Source of the DNA: an uncultured Lachnospiraceae bacterium
GTDB lineage: Bacteria; Bacillota; Clostridia; Lachnospirales; Lachnospiraceae
Assembly (NCBI GenBank): GCA_902766825.1
Contig: CACXFB010000059.1
Span: forward strand, 1-64,000
DNA length: 64,000 bases
Direction: 5' to 3'
Positions within the stretch are counted from its first letter, which is position 1. Each line of letters opens with the position of its first letter. Both the position numbers and the translations under genes were made by a program. Below, one piece after another: positions 26,865 to 36,313 of the stretch. The notes under the pieces are model-generated. The model saw only the letters and a program-made list of their open reading frames with translations, had not been told where the DNA came from and made no database searches.

Positions 26865-28497
26865 TATTAAGCTGCCTGCGGATAAAGATATTTCATTTTT
26901 ACAACAGAAGATATCAAAGATTTTAAGGCTTAAAGAAAATAATAACTTTACATATAAGATACTAAAAAAATCTATAGATGCCAGAGGGGACGTTGTATAT
27001 GTAATTTACAACGTTGCGGTTGATCTTTTACTTGATGATAAAGTAAGTAAAATATCCACTAAAAAAGAAGCAAAGATTGTTGCCGGGCTTAGGGATAAGA
27101 ATGTCATTATCAAGAAAGAAGAAGGATACACTTTTAAGCCATCAGGAAACATAAAGCTTGTAAGAAGGCCTGTCATAGTAGGAAGCGGTCCGGCGGGACT
27201 TTTTTGTGCCTATATGCTTGCGTGCAATGGCTATAATCCTTTGATAATTGAAAGAGGAAGCCGTGTTGAAGAACGTAAAAAGAAAGTGGAAGATTTCTGG
27301 AACGGCGGGAAGTTAGACACAGAGTGCAATGTTCAGTTTGGTGAAGGCGGTGCTGGAACATTTTCTGACGGAAAGCTTAATACACTTGTGAAGGATAAGG
27401 AATACAGAGGACGTCTTGTACTTGAAACATTTGTGAAGTACGGTGCAAAAGAAAACATTATGTATGACGCAAAGCCTCATATAGGGACTGATTATCTGTA
27501 CAATATTCTGATTAATATGAGAAATGATATTATTGCCATGGGTGGAGAATTTATGTTTGATACCCTTGTTGAAGATATTGTTTTTGAAGATAGCATAATT
27601 AAGCAGGTAATACTTAGAGGGGGAAAAACAATTGATACGGATGTTGTTGTTCTTGCTATAGGACATAGTAGCAGGGATACATTTTCAATGTTAAAAGAAA
27701 AGAATATAAGCATGGTTGCAAAGTCATTTGCGGTAGGAGTAAGAGTGGAGCATCCGCAAAAGCTTATCGGTGAAAACCAGTATGGCAAATATGCATCGTG
27801 TCTGCCGGCTGCTAGTTATAAGCTGACTCATCAGGCAAGTACGGGCAGAGGTGTGTACTCATTTTGCATGTGTCCGGGCGGTGTTGTTGTAAATGCATCA
27901 TCCGAGGAAGGGCATATCGCGGTCAATGGAATGAGTTATAACAGCCGTGACGGACAAAATGCCAATAGTGCTATAATTGTGACGGTTAATCCAAAAGACT
28001 TTGACACGGATGATATAATGGCAGGTGTAAGGTTTCAAAGAAAATTAGAAGAGGCTGCATACAAGGAAGGAAAAGGAAAAATTCCGGTTCAGCTTTTTGG
28101 TGATTTTGAAAGTAACAGACCGTCAACGGCACTTGGAAGCATAACGCCTTGCATAAAGGGTGGCTATACTCTTGCAAATTTGAATAATTGCTTTCCTAAG
28201 TATATTTGTGATACCATAGTGGAAGGCATGCACAGCTTTGACAAAAAGATAAAAGGTTTTGCTGCTAAAGATGTAGTGCTAAGCGGAGTTGAATCAAGAA
28301 CTTCATCACCGATACGAATTGTAAGAGATGATGAGCGGCTTGAAAGCGTCAGTGTCAGTGGTCTGTATCCTTGCGGTGAGGGTGCAGGCTATGCCGGTGG
28401 AATAATGTCTGCTGCAATAGACGGAATTAAAGTATACGAAAAAATAGCTTCAAAATATTTAAATATAAGAAACGAGGAACAACATGGAAGAGCTTAG
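26848..28497 (+). CDS. FAD-dependent oxidoreductase of the COG2509 type
   Basis: Large flavoprotein (549 aa). An N-terminal domain of about 100 residues precedes the FAD-binding site RPVIVGSGPAGLFCAYMLA (about residues 109-127). Further motifs are GEGGAGTFSDGKLNT, which is very typical of COG2509 proteins, and the C-terminal GEGAGYAGGIMSAAIDGIK. Its reaction is not known to me. It overlaps the HI0933-type gene before it and proB after it, so all three are co-translated. Confidence 0.88.
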   Translation: MIQINNIKLPADKDISFLQQKISKILRLKENNNFTYKILKKSIDARGDVVYVIYNVAVDLLLDDKVSKISTKKEAKIVAGLRDKNVIIKKEEGYTFKPSGNIKLVRRPVIVGSGPAGLFCAYMLACNGYNPLIIERGSRVEERKKKVEDFWNGGKLDTECNVQFGEGGAGTFSDGKLNTLVKDKEYRGRLVLETFVKYGAKENIMYDAKPHIGTDYLYNILINMRNDIIAMGGEFMFDTLVEDIVFEDSIIKQVILRGGKTIDTDVVVLAIGHSSRDTFSMLKEKNISMVAKSFAVGVRVEHPQKLIGENQYGKYASCLPAASYKLTHQASTGRGVYSFCMCPGGVVVNASSEEGHIAVNGMSYNSRDGQNANSAIIVTVNPKDFDTDDIMAGVRFQRKLEEAAYKEGKGKIPVQLFGDFESNRPSTALGSITPCIKGGYTLANLNNCFPKYICDTIVEGMHSFDKKIKGFAAKDVVLSGVESRTSSPIRIVRDDERLESVSVSGLYPCGEGAGYAGGIMSAAIDGIKVYEKIASKYLNIRNEEQHGRA

Positions 28498-29326
28498 AAA
28501 AAGCATTTTAGATGCAAAGAGAATTGTTGTAAAGATTGGAACAACATCTATAACGCACGAAGAAACAGGTTCACTTAATTTTGCAAAACTGGAGAAATTG
28601 GTAAGAATACTTGTTGATATAAGAAATTCGGGCAAACAGGTAGTACTTGTTTCATCGGGAGCAATCGGTGTAGGAAGAAAAGCGCTTGCACTCAAGGAAA
28701 AGCCACAGGAGAAATCACTTAAGCAGGCTTGTGCCGCAGTAGGACAGGCACGTCTTATGATGGTTTATCAGAGATTATTCGGCGAGTATAACCAGACAAT
28801 AGCACAGATTCTTATGACAAAGGTAACATTACTTGATGATGTAAGCCGTGAAAATGCTACAGGTACTTTCAGACAGCTCCTTGAGCTTGGAATAATACCG
28901 ATTGTCAATGAGAACGATACGGTTGCTACAGACGAAATTGAATTTGGTGATAACGATTCGCTTTCAGCTATAGTTGCAGCACTTGTAGATGCTGATTTAC
29001 TTATTCTTTTATCTGATATTGAAGGATTATATACGGACGACCCTAATAAGAATCCTGATGCAAAACTTATTGATTATGTAGAAAAAATCGATAAGAAGAT
29101 AATATCAATGGGTAAAGGACCATCTACATCTTTTGGAACAGGCGGAATGGAGACAAAGATTAATGCCGCAAGAATCGCAACAGATTCAGGAGCCGATATG
29201 GTCATTGCAAGCGGTGAAAACATGTCAACACTCGCTAAGGTGCTCGAAGGAAAAAATGTCGGAACAATATTTAAGGCGCACAAGAACGAAGAATTTGATT
29301 TGATCGGGTTTGTAGAGAATATGTAG
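28484..29326 (+). CDS. proB: Glutamate 5-kinase without PUA domain
   Basis: Phosphorylates glutamate to glutamyl-5-phosphate, first step of proline synthesis. The amino-acid-kinase domain is complete: [44 protein letters not shown] and the [12 protein letters not shown] stretch. At 280 aa it ends right after the kinase domain, lacking the PUA domain of many ProB proteins, which is a known short variant. Its usual partner proA does not follow; instead a repeat and a DUF896 gene do. Starts inside the end of the previous gene (14-bp overlap). Confidence 0.95.
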   Translation: MEELRKSILDAKRIVVKIGTTSITHEETGSLNFAKLEKLVRILVDIRNSGKQVVLVSSGAIGVGRKALALKEKPQEKSLKQACAAVGQARLMMVYQRLFGEYNQTIAQILMTKVTLLDDVSRENATGTFRQLLELGIIPIVNENDTVATDEIEFGDNDSLSAIVAALVDADLLILLSDIEGLYTDDPNKNPDAKLIDYVEKIDKKIISMGKGPSTSFGTGGMETKINAARIATDSGADMVIASGENMSTLAKVLEGKNVGTIFKAHKNEEFDLIGFVENM

Positions 29327-29330
29327 AAGC

Positions 29331-29358
29331 CGGAACGAGGAAACGTCCCCCGTTCCAC
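29331..29358. repeat. Single copy of the 28-nt palindromic repeat
   Basis: Between proB and the DUF896 gene. It matches the copy at 38487-38514 in 24 of 28 positions. Its ends, GGAACG and CGTTCC, are complementary and can form a short hairpin. Confidence 0.75.
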
Positions 29359-29373
29359 CTAAGGAGACTTACC

Positions 29374-29586
29374 ATGATAAATATAGACAGAATTAATGAA
29401 CTTTACCACAAATCACAGTCTGTGGGACTTACAGAGGAAGAAAAGAAGGAACAGGCAGCTCTTAGAGCTGAGTATGTTCAGGCTGTTAGAAACAATCTTA
29501 GAGGAACTCTTAATAATATTTCCATAAAAGAAAAGGACGGATCTATAACTCATCTTAAAGATAAGGATCCGGATGCACAAAAATAA
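29374..29586 (+). CDS. DUF896 family protein (YnzC-like)
   Basis: A 70-aa protein of the DUF896 family. Family pattern is clear: INRINELYHKSQSVGLTEEE appears here as IDRINELYHKSQSVGLTEEE, then EQAALRAEYVQAVRNNLRG. B. subtilis YnzC is a small helical hairpin of unknown function. It has an AAGGAG ribosome site, and its last codons overlap the preceding bases of the next gene's longer frame. No function should be inferred from position. Confidence 0.9.
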   Translation: MINIDRINELYHKSQSVGLTEEEKKEQAALRAEYVQAVRNNLRGTLNNISIKEKDGSITHLKDKDPDAQK

Positions 29587-29596
29587 AGTGATTATA

Positions 29597-30217
29597 ATGG
29601 ACAAAAAAGAAATCAGAAAAGAAATAATAAAAGCCAGAAAAAACATGTCACAGGATGAATGGCAGGAAAAGTCGGGGCAGATTCTAAGTAAGCTTACAGG
29701 TCTTAGTTGTTATAAGAGAGCAAAGCGTATTTTAGTGTATTGTTCATATAACAATGAAGCTGACACTAATGGAATCATTAAAGAGTCACTAAACTTAGGC
29801 AAGGAAGTCTATGTTCCTAAGGTTATCGCAGATGACAACACTGACATAAAAGACGGCGTTATGTTCTTTTACAGAATAAATGATACCGCACAGCTTACGG
29901 AAGGATATATGGGAATACCGGAGCCTGATGTAACGGTTTGTAAAAAGATTGTTCATCATGATGAAAAGTCTGATTCCCATACAGACAAGAAATTAAATGA
30001 TACAGAAGAACTTATCATCTGTCCTTTGGTTGCGTTCGATGAGCATTGTAACAGGATAGGATACGGCGGCGGTTTTTACGACAGATATCTTGCAAAACAT
30101 AATTTAAAGAGTGTTGGTATAGCATTTGAACTGCAAAAGATTAACGAGGTTCAAAGCTGTGTAAATGATGTGGCATTAGATGTCATTGTGACGGATGGAA
30201 ATATCTATTATAAATAA
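29597..30217 (+). CDS. 5-formyltetrahydrofolate cyclo-ligase
   Basis: Converts 5-formyl-THF to 5,10-methenyl-THF with ATP. The 206-aa product starts MDKKEIRKEIIKARKNMS and ends with the family's ATP-binding signature FDEHCNRIGYGGGFYDRYL, with the conserved R-I-G-Y-G-G-G-FYDR. A longer start at 29573 is less likely because AGTGAT is placed just before the ATG at 29597. A short Lys/Asp-rich insert (about residues 125-140) is unusual for the family. FolD, which uses the same folate pool, is at 40974-41828. Confidence 0.92.
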   Translation: MDKKEIRKEIIKARKNMSQDEWQEKSGQILSKLTGLSCYKRAKRILVYCSYNNEADTNGIIKESLNLGKEVYVPKVIADDNTDIKDGVMFFYRINDTAQLTEGYMGIPEPDVTVCKKIVHHDEKSDSHTDKKLNDTEELIICPLVAFDEHCNRIGYGGGFYDRYLAKHNLKSVGIAFELQKINEVQSCVNDVALDVIVTDGNIYYK

Positions 30218-30246
30218 GTAAATGTGTTAACGATGAAAGGATAAAT

Positions 30247-31704
30247 ATGATATTAGATAAACAGATTGAAGAAAAGATACTAAAAATGCAGGATTTGCAG
30301 TCACCGCCTGAGGATGAAACACTAAGACAGTATTATTTCATCGGAAAGTGCAGAGAATATGTAAATATGCTTAAAGATGAGCTTAAAAGAACTCCAACGG
30401 CCGATGTTGTTACTTTCGGATGTCAGATGAATGCAAGAGATTCTGAAAAGATTATCGGTATTCTTGAAAAGATGGGATTTGAGATAATCGAGGATGAGAA
30501 TGCCGATTTTGTTATTTACAACACTTGTACTGTAAGGGAAAATGCTAATCTCAAGGTTTACGGAAGACTTGGAAGCCTTAAAAAGATGAAGCAGAAGAAT
30601 CCTCATAAGATAATTGCACTTTGCGGATGTATGATGCAGGAACAGGAAGTTATCGAAAAGATAAGATCCAGCTATAAGTTTGTTAATATTGTATTTGGTA
30701 CTCATAATATATTTAAGTTTGCACAGCTTGTGTATGAGCAGTTTAAATCACAGTCAATGATAATCGATATCTGGAAGGATACAGATAAGATAGTGGAGAA
30801 TCTGCCAAGTGAGAGAAAGTATTCATTTAAAGCAGGTGTAAATATAATGTTTGGCTGCAATAATTTCTGCAGTTATTGTATTGTTCCTTATGTAAGAGGA
30901 AGGGAACGAAGCAGAAAGCCTGAGGATATTATTAAAGAAATTGAAAATCTCGCAAAAGACGGTGTTGTTGAGATTATGCTTTTAGGTCAGAATGTTAATT
31001 CATATGGTAAGAACCTTGAGAATCCGATTTCATTTGCACAATTACTTACAATGGTTGAGAAGGTTGATGGAATTGAGAGAATCAGATTTATGACATCTCA
31101 TCCAAAGGATTTGTCGGATGATCTTATTGAAGTTATGAAAAATTCCAAGAAAATCTGTAATCACCTTCATCTGCCTGTTCAGTCAGGAAGTTCAAGACTT
31201 CTTAAGGATATGAACAGACATTACGACAAAGAGACTTACCTTGCACTTGCGGACAAGATTAAAAAGGAGATTCCTGATATTTCGCTTACAACAGATATTA
31301 TTGTTGGATATCCGGGTGAGACAGAACAAGATTTCCTTGATACTATGGATGTGGTAGAAAAGGTACGCTACGACAGCGCATTTACATTTATCTATTCAAA
31401 GAGGACAGGAACTCCGGCGGCTAAAAGAGATGACCAGATTCCTGAGGATGTAATCAAGGACAGATTCAATCGCCTGCTAAAGAGCGTGCAGGAAATATCA
31501 GCCCAGAATGCAGGTCGCTTTGAGGGCATGACTGTAAAGGTTTTAGTTGAAGACGTTAATGAAAAAGACAGCAGTCTTGTTACAGGTAGAATGAGCAACA
31601 ATATGCTTGTTCATTTTGAAGGATGTAAGGAGCTTATAGGCAGCATTGTGGATGTAAAGCTAAATGAGTGCTGCGGTTTCTATTACATGGGACAGATGGT
31701 GTAG
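30247..31704 (+). CDS. miaB: tRNA-2-methylthio-N6-dimethylallyladenosine synthase
   Basis: Radical SAM methylthiotransferase that adds the 2-methylthio group to i6A37 in tRNAs reading UNN codons. In order: an N-terminal extension of about 50 residues, the UPF0004 domain with three cluster cysteines (FGCQMN, YNTCTVRE, LCGCMMQ), the radical SAM core with GCNNFCSYC (C204, C208, C211) and a C-terminal TRAM domain. The 485-aa length agrees with Firmicute MiaB. The window also carries the related rimO. Confidence 0.95.
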   Translation: MILDKQIEEKILKMQDLQSPPEDETLRQYYFIGKCREYVNMLKDELKRTPTADVVTFGCQMNARDSEKIIGILEKMGFEIIEDENADFVIYNTCTVRENANLKVYGRLGSLKKMKQKNPHKIIALCGCMMQEQEVIEKIRSSYKFVNIVFGTHNIFKFAQLVYEQFKSQSMIIDIWKDTDKIVENLPSERKYSFKAGVNIMFGCNNFCSYCIVPYVRGRERSRKPEDIIKEIENLAKDGVVEIMLLGQNVNSYGKNLENPISFAQLLTMVEKVDGIERIRFMTSHPKDLSDDLIEVMKNSKKICNHLHLPVQSGSSRLLKDMNRHYDKETYLALADKIKKEIPDISLTTDIIVGYPGETEQDFLDTMDVVEKVRYDSAFTFIYSKRTGTPAAKRDDQIPEDVIKDRFNRLLKSVQEISAQNAGRFEGMTVKVLVEDVNEKDSSLVTGRMSNNMLVHFEGCKELIGSIVDVKLNECCGFYYMGQMV

Positions 31705-31710
31705 TCAGAT

Positions 31711-32298
31711 ATGAAAAAAATACTTATTATTGTGGCAGCAGTATCATTGATGCTTGTCGGATGCAATACAGATAAAGATAAAGGAACTGACGGTAACAGA
31801 ACTTCTGATGGCACTAATAATTCTAAGGATTCAGGTCAGGAAATTTCGGCAAATGACCTGGATGACTCGGACGAGCTGTACTCAGAAAAGAAGGTAACGG
31901 TTACAGGCAAATCGGCTGATTCGGATAATTCTAATACAGGTAATTCTAATAAAGAAAATGAATCAAATGAAAATAATGAGCCAAACACGTCCGCATCGTC
32001 AAATGAATCAAACGAGTCAAACGAGGGTAATAATAATAACATTGCAAATGATGCCAATCCGCATCATGACCCGAATGATTTAAATGAGCCTAACAATGTA
32101 AATGAGGTTAATGACGCTAACGATGCTAACGATGCCAATGCGGCAAACGAGTATAATGAGGCAAATACCGCCAATACCTCCAATACTGCAAATGAGGCTA
32201 ATACAGTAAATGATGCAAATGCTTCAAATGAAGCTAATGAACTAAGTACATCAAATGATGAAAAAACGACTGATAATATTATGAATACATTTGAGTAA
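31711..32298 (+). CDS. Asn-rich low-complexity lipoprotein
   Basis: No family recognised. A type II signal peptide is clear: MKKILIIVAAVSLMLVGC with lipobox LVGC and lipidated C18. The mature part, about 177 residues, is almost entirely Asn, Glu, Asp, Ala, Ser and Thr, with short repeats of the form NEAN, NDAN and NTAN from about residue 85 to 190. It is predicted to be disordered and surface-attached. It starts 6 bp after miaB. The repeats suggest replication slippage and variable length between strains. Confidence 0.75.
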   Translation: MKKILIIVAAVSLMLVGCNTDKDKGTDGNRTSDGTNNSKDSGQEISANDLDDSDELYSEKKVTVTGKSADSDNSNTGNSNKENESNENNEPNTSASSNESNESNEGNNNNIANDANPHHDPNDLNEPNNVNEVNDANDANDANAANEYNEANTANTSNTANEANTVNDANASNEANELSTSNDEKTTDNIMNTFE

Positions 32299-32303
32299 TA
32301 TAT

Positions 32304-32320
32304 AACAATATGATATTGTT
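32304..32320 (+). terminator. Weak hairpin after the lipoprotein gene
   Basis: AACAATA (32304-32310) pairs with TATTGTT (32314-32320) around TGA, followed by TTAATGTTT. AT-rich stem, so termination would be weak. Confidence 0.3.
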
Positions 32321-32356
32321 TTAATGTTTAAAATTATGTAATTACGGAGGCTTACA

Positions 32357-33130
32357 ATGAAAAACTATTTTGATTTAACAGGACAGGTTGCAGTTATCAC
32401 AGGATGCTCTACAGGACTTGGAGTGCAGATGGCAAAGGCATTTGCAAATCAGGGAGCTGATATTGTAGCACTTGCAAGAAGGAAGAATCTTGTTGATGAG
32501 GTGGCAGCAGATATTGCAAAAGAATATGGCGTAAAAGCTATCGGTATATCATGTGATATAACAGATACTGAAGCAATAGACAAAGCTGTTGATGAGATAA
32601 TAGACAGACTCGGAAAAATCGATATCCTGGTTAACAATGCAGGAACAGGTGCCGTAGGACCTGCACAGAATATTACAGATGACCAGTTTATTAATGAGAT
32701 AAATATAGATTTGTTCGGAACATTTAAGATGGCAAGAGCAGTTGCCAAAAAGTCAATGATTCCTAACAAATACGGCAGAGTAATTAACATTGCTTCAATG
32801 TATGGTCTTGTTGGTAATAAGATTGCACCTGCAGCTCCTTATCATGCAGCTAAAGGTGGTGTAGTTAATCTTACAAGAGCACTTGCAAGTGAGTGGGCTG
32901 ATAAAGGAATCAACGTTAATTCAATATGTCCGGGATACTTTGAGACACCATTGACAAAGGAGACTCTTGATTCAGAGTTTTTCCAGAACTACGCAAGAAC
33001 AATGATTCCTATGGCAAGATATGGACGCGAAGGAGAACTCGATACAACAGCTATTTTCCTTGCAGCTCCTGCAAGCAGTTACGTTAACGGATGCATTATT
33101 CCGGTTGATGGCGGGTATACATGCATGTAA
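32357..33130 (+). CDS. SDR-family oxidoreductase
   Basis: Classical short-chain dehydrogenase/reductase, 257 aa. The cofactor motif TGCSTGLG lies near residue 14, NNAG near residue 92, and the catalytic set is S147, Y162 and K166 (YHAAK). It most resembles gluconate 5-dehydrogenase or 2-deoxy-D-gluconate dehydrogenase-like enzymes, with PVDGGYT at the C-terminus, but substrate cannot be fixed. ARRKN after the first helix suggests possible NADP(H) use. It has a GGAGG ribosome site and stands apart from its neighbours. Confidence 0.88.
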   Translation: MKNYFDLTGQVAVITGCSTGLGVQMAKAFANQGADIVALARRKNLVDEVAADIAKEYGVKAIGISCDITDTEAIDKAVDEIIDRLGKIDILVNNAGTGAVGPAQNITDDQFINEINIDLFGTFKMARAVAKKSMIPNKYGRVINIASMYGLVGNKIAPAAPYHAAKGGVVNLTRALASEWADKGINVNSICPGYFETPLTKETLDSEFFQNYARTMIPMARYGREGELDTTAIFLAAPASSYVNGCIIPVDGGYTCM

Positions 33131-33222
33131 TTTAAACAGAACAATAAAGTAATAAATATTTCAGTATTATGATGAGCATAGAAAGCATATATTTATAACA
33201 AGTATATTGAAAGATATATGTT

Positions 33223-34467
33223 ATGAAAAATTTAAGAAGCGGCAATACCAAAAGAAGATTGTTAAGCATGGGTATGTTTATCGTTATAATGCTTTCGGAT
33301 ATAATAACTTACTGTTCTAATGGGTATGGTATAGAAGATTATAATTTTTTGAATGAAGAAGAATCTGTTACCGATACTCTCGAATCAGAAGAACTTGTCG
33401 AATCAAAAAGCGCATATCTTTGTGAAGGTGAAAGCGGACGTGTATTGTATGAGAAAGATGCATACAAACAGCTTGCTCCGGCATCCATAACAAAGATTAT
33501 GACGCTTTTATTAATTTTTGAAGCAATTGATGATGGAAAGATAAATAACGATGATATGGTAACCGTATCGGAGCATGCCGCTTCAATGGGCGGTTCACAG
33601 GTCTTTTTAGAGCCGGCAGAACAGCAGACGGTTGATACGATGATTAAATGTATATCCATATCAAGTGCTAATGATGCATGTGTTGCGATGGCTGAATATA
33701 TAGCAGGTTCTGAAGAAGAGTTTGTGAAGAAAATGAATGAAAAGGCAGCAGCTCTTGGAATGGAAAACACCCACTTTGTAAACTGCTGCGGTCTTGATGT
33801 GAAGGGACACTATTCATGCGCTGCGGATATTGCAACAATGGGAAGAGAGCTTATAACAAAATATCCCGAAATATCTGATTATGCAACAACATGGATGGAC
33901 ACAATTGTACATAAAACAAGAAAAGGTGAAAAAGAATTCGGACTTACAAATACCAATAAGTTAGTAAGAACATATGATGGAATAACAGGACTTAAGACCG
34001 GTTCGACCAATAATGCCGGGTATTGTCTTTGTGCAACGTCAAAGCGTGGCGACCTTACAATGATTGCTGTTGTAATGTCATCAACAGATCATAAGTCAAG
34101 ATTTTCGGATTGTGCAAAGCTTATGGATTACGGATATGGTAAATGCAGTTATTATGAAGATGATATTAATGACAATGAGGAGCTTAAAAATATTCCGGTT
34201 AAGGGTTCGTTAAATGAGAGTGTGGATGGCGTAGCAGATTCATTTTCATATGTGCTTACAGATAAGGAGAGCGAGGAGAATATAAGTTATGAGATGAGTA
34301 TTGATACACTTGTGGCACCTGTAAATGAAGGGGATGTGATAGGGAGCATCAGGTATTATTATGATGACAGTTTAATCGGGCAGCAGGATATATGTGCAGA
34401 CAGGTATGTTAAAAAGGTAACTTTTAAAGACTGCTTAAGTTTTGTTTTTGAGAAATTTATTTTATAA
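33223..34467 (+). CDS. D-alanyl-D-alanine carboxypeptidase (S11, DacF-like)
   Basis: Penicillin-binding protein that trims the terminal D-Ala from peptidoglycan side chains. After an N-terminal signal or anchor segment (about residues 14-32), the S11 domain has all three active-site motifs: SITK (S88-K91), SAN (S148-N150) and KTG (K258-G260). The C-terminal 120 residues fit the PBP5-type beta domain, and the extreme C-terminus is amphipathic, probably for membrane attachment. Close to Firmicute DacF, which works in sporulating cells, but vegetative DacA is not excluded. Confidence 0.92.
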   Translation: MKNLRSGNTKRRLLSMGMFIVIMLSDIITYCSNGYGIEDYNFLNEEESVTDTLESEELVESKSAYLCEGESGRVLYEKDAYKQLAPASITKIMTLLLIFEAIDDGKINNDDMVTVSEHAASMGGSQVFLEPAEQQTVDTMIKCISISSANDACVAMAEYIAGSEEEFVKKMNEKAAALGMENTHFVNCCGLDVKGHYSCAADIATMGRELITKYPEISDYATTWMDTIVHKTRKGEKEFGLTNTNKLVRTYDGITGLKTGSTNNAGYCLCATSKRGDLTMIAVVMSSTDHKSRFSDCAKLMDYGYGKCSYYEDDINDNEELKNIPVKGSLNESVDGVADSFSYVLTDKESEENISYEMSIDTLVAPVNEGDVIGSIRYYYDDSLIGQQDICADRYVKKVTFKDCLSFVFEKFIL

Positions 34468-34609
34468 TTATTTTATTTTTTGTTTATTGTTTATTAATAT
34501 TTTTAATGTATGAATTGCGGACTCTTTGTGTTAATTAAATTTTTAATATGTTAATATAAACGTATGATAATTTTGGGTTTTTAATTATGTGAAAGGAGAC
34601 GTTATTAAC

Positions 34610-36271
34610 ATGATTATCAAAAGAAAAAGTGTAATTGCAGTTGCAAGCGTGGCTTTTGTATCTGTTGCGGCATACGGCGTGTATACTTTAAGCAGTGAGT
34701 ATAACCGCTTGAATGTTGAACAGCAAAGTGAAGAGGCGCAAAGTGTTGATTCTACGGGTAAACCTACACAGCCTCAGGAAACAGCCGGTTCTGTCGGTTC
34801 TGCCAAAGTTTTAAAGGCGGATGATTCGGCTGCTAAGGTCATCAATCAGGTTTTCACAGAAGATAAGGATGAGGTAAGTGAAGCTTACCTGGAATCTTTA
34901 GATGCTCTGATTAATGAACAGGGTGTTGATGCCGTAAAAGAACAGATCGAACAACAGGTTGAAAAAAAGGTGATGGCAGGACTAAATATTCCTACCTGGG
35001 CATACAAGCGTTACCCATGGCTTAAGTACTTTATGCCTACACCAAAGCCTACTGTTAAGCCAACCCAGACACCTACAGTAACACCAACTGTTACACCTAC
35101 GGTAACTCCGACAGTGGAGCCGACGCAGACACCTACAGCGGAGCCAACTGCTATAGCTACTGAAAATGCAGTTGATAATTCGAATGAAGATTTTTCAGAC
35201 ACAATGTACGATTATTCTTACGCCGGTGTAGATAGTGCCAAGAAGAGAGTTAAGAAGGAAGATTATATAAGTGCTGCTGATTATGGTATTATAGCTAATA
35301 CCGGTAAGGATTATTCACAGGAAATTACTAATGCAATCTACGATGCTTCATCTAAGGGCAAATATCTTTATTTCCCTGCAGGAACATATTATGTAAAGAA
35401 TGTTAAGATATGGAACAGAGATGGCGTAAAGATTTGCGGTGAAGGAACAAAATCAATTATAAAGACTGCTGATGATGCTGTCGGAGATGTAAAGTGGGAT
35501 ATTGCAATGGGATTATATAATTGCAATAATTGTATTGTTAGAAATATTACATTTGACGGTAACAATGAAAATGTCTACGGAACTACAGAAGCTGGTGTTG
35601 TACAATTAAGAATAGACAACTGTGATAATGCCAGTGTGTTTGGATGCAGATTCCAGAATAATAACAGCTGTAATCTGAATATTGTAGGTAAGGCTGATAA
35701 GTTAAAGGTATTTTATAATGATTTTCTTAATTCAGATGTTTCTGTAGGAGTAAGTCCGGGATATATAACTAACGGATACATTTGTAACAATTTCGTTGAT
35801 GCACAGGAATGGGTATGGAGTGAGCCAATTTCGCTTTATTATTCACCTAATGATGAGGAAGCTAACGATAACGTTATAATCAGTGGTAATGATATACGTA
35901 ATCATACAGAGACTGCAGGAGGCGTATTTATTACATATCCAAGCAAGAATATTTATGTTATGAATAATTATTTCTACAGATGCGGTGCCGGAATCGGATG
36001 TGGTTCAAAACGCCAGTATAAAGAGCTGACAGACGGACCATGGGATATCGTCTGCAAGGACAATGTAATAGATTCACCTACATGGCACGGATTCTGTCTG
36101 CTTTATGCTAAAAACTGGACTATTGAGAATAATACAATAACAAATATTACAGATGGATTTGCAATGTATCTTGATCAGTGTTACGATAATGTAATCAGGA
36201 ATAATAATATTGACGGTAGCAAAGTTTATGAAGTTAACAGTTCAGGAAACAAAGTATCCGGCAATGAATAA
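34610..36271 (+). CDS. Secreted right-handed beta-helix (pectate-lyase-like) protein
   Basis: A 553-aa exported protein. Residues 6-25 are a signal or anchor, followed by a charged region (about 30-140) with a helical stretch, a Thr/Pro-Val linker made of PTVT repeats (about 145-185), and from about residue 222 a beta-helix that begins ISAADYGIIANTGKDYSQ, the usual start of the pectate lyase 3 / tailspike-type fold, with many Asn-rich turns. No lyase catalytic residues can be assigned with confidence; it could bind or cleave polysaccharide. AAAGGAG before the ATG at 34610 selects this start over GTG 34589. Confidence 0.8.
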   Translation: MIIKRKSVIAVASVAFVSVAAYGVYTLSSEYNRLNVEQQSEEAQSVDSTGKPTQPQETAGSVGSAKVLKADDSAAKVINQVFTEDKDEVSEAYLESLDALINEQGVDAVKEQIEQQVEKKVMAGLNIPTWAYKRYPWLKYFMPTPKPTVKPTQTPTVTPTVTPTVTPTVEPTQTPTAEPTAIATENAVDNSNEDFSDTMYDYSYAGVDSAKKRVKKEDYISAADYGIIANTGKDYSQEITNAIYDASSKGKYLYFPAGTYYVKNVKIWNRDGVKICGEGTKSIIKTADDAVGDVKWDIAMGLYNCNNCIVRNITFDGNNENVYGTTEAGVVQLRIDNCDNASVFGCRFQNNNSCNLNIVGKADKLKVFYNDFLNSDVSVGVSPGYITNGYICNNFVDAQEWVWSEPISLYYSPNDEEANDNVIISGNDIRNHTETAGGVFITYPSKNIYVMNNYFYRCGAGIGCGSKRQYKELTDGPWDIVCKDNVIDSPTWHGFCLLYAKNWTIENNTITNITDGFAMYLDQCYDNVIRNNNIDGSKVYEVNSSGNKVSGNE

Positions 36272-36313
36272 TTAGAAAGTAATGTTCCTGAAATAAATCG
36301 GGATTTGATTGTT

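Noticed and set aside
31900..32270. Repeat array resembling CRISPR in the lipoprotein gene
   Set aside because: The repeats are short, in frame, without unique spacers of fixed length, and encode NEAN-like residues of a lipoprotein.
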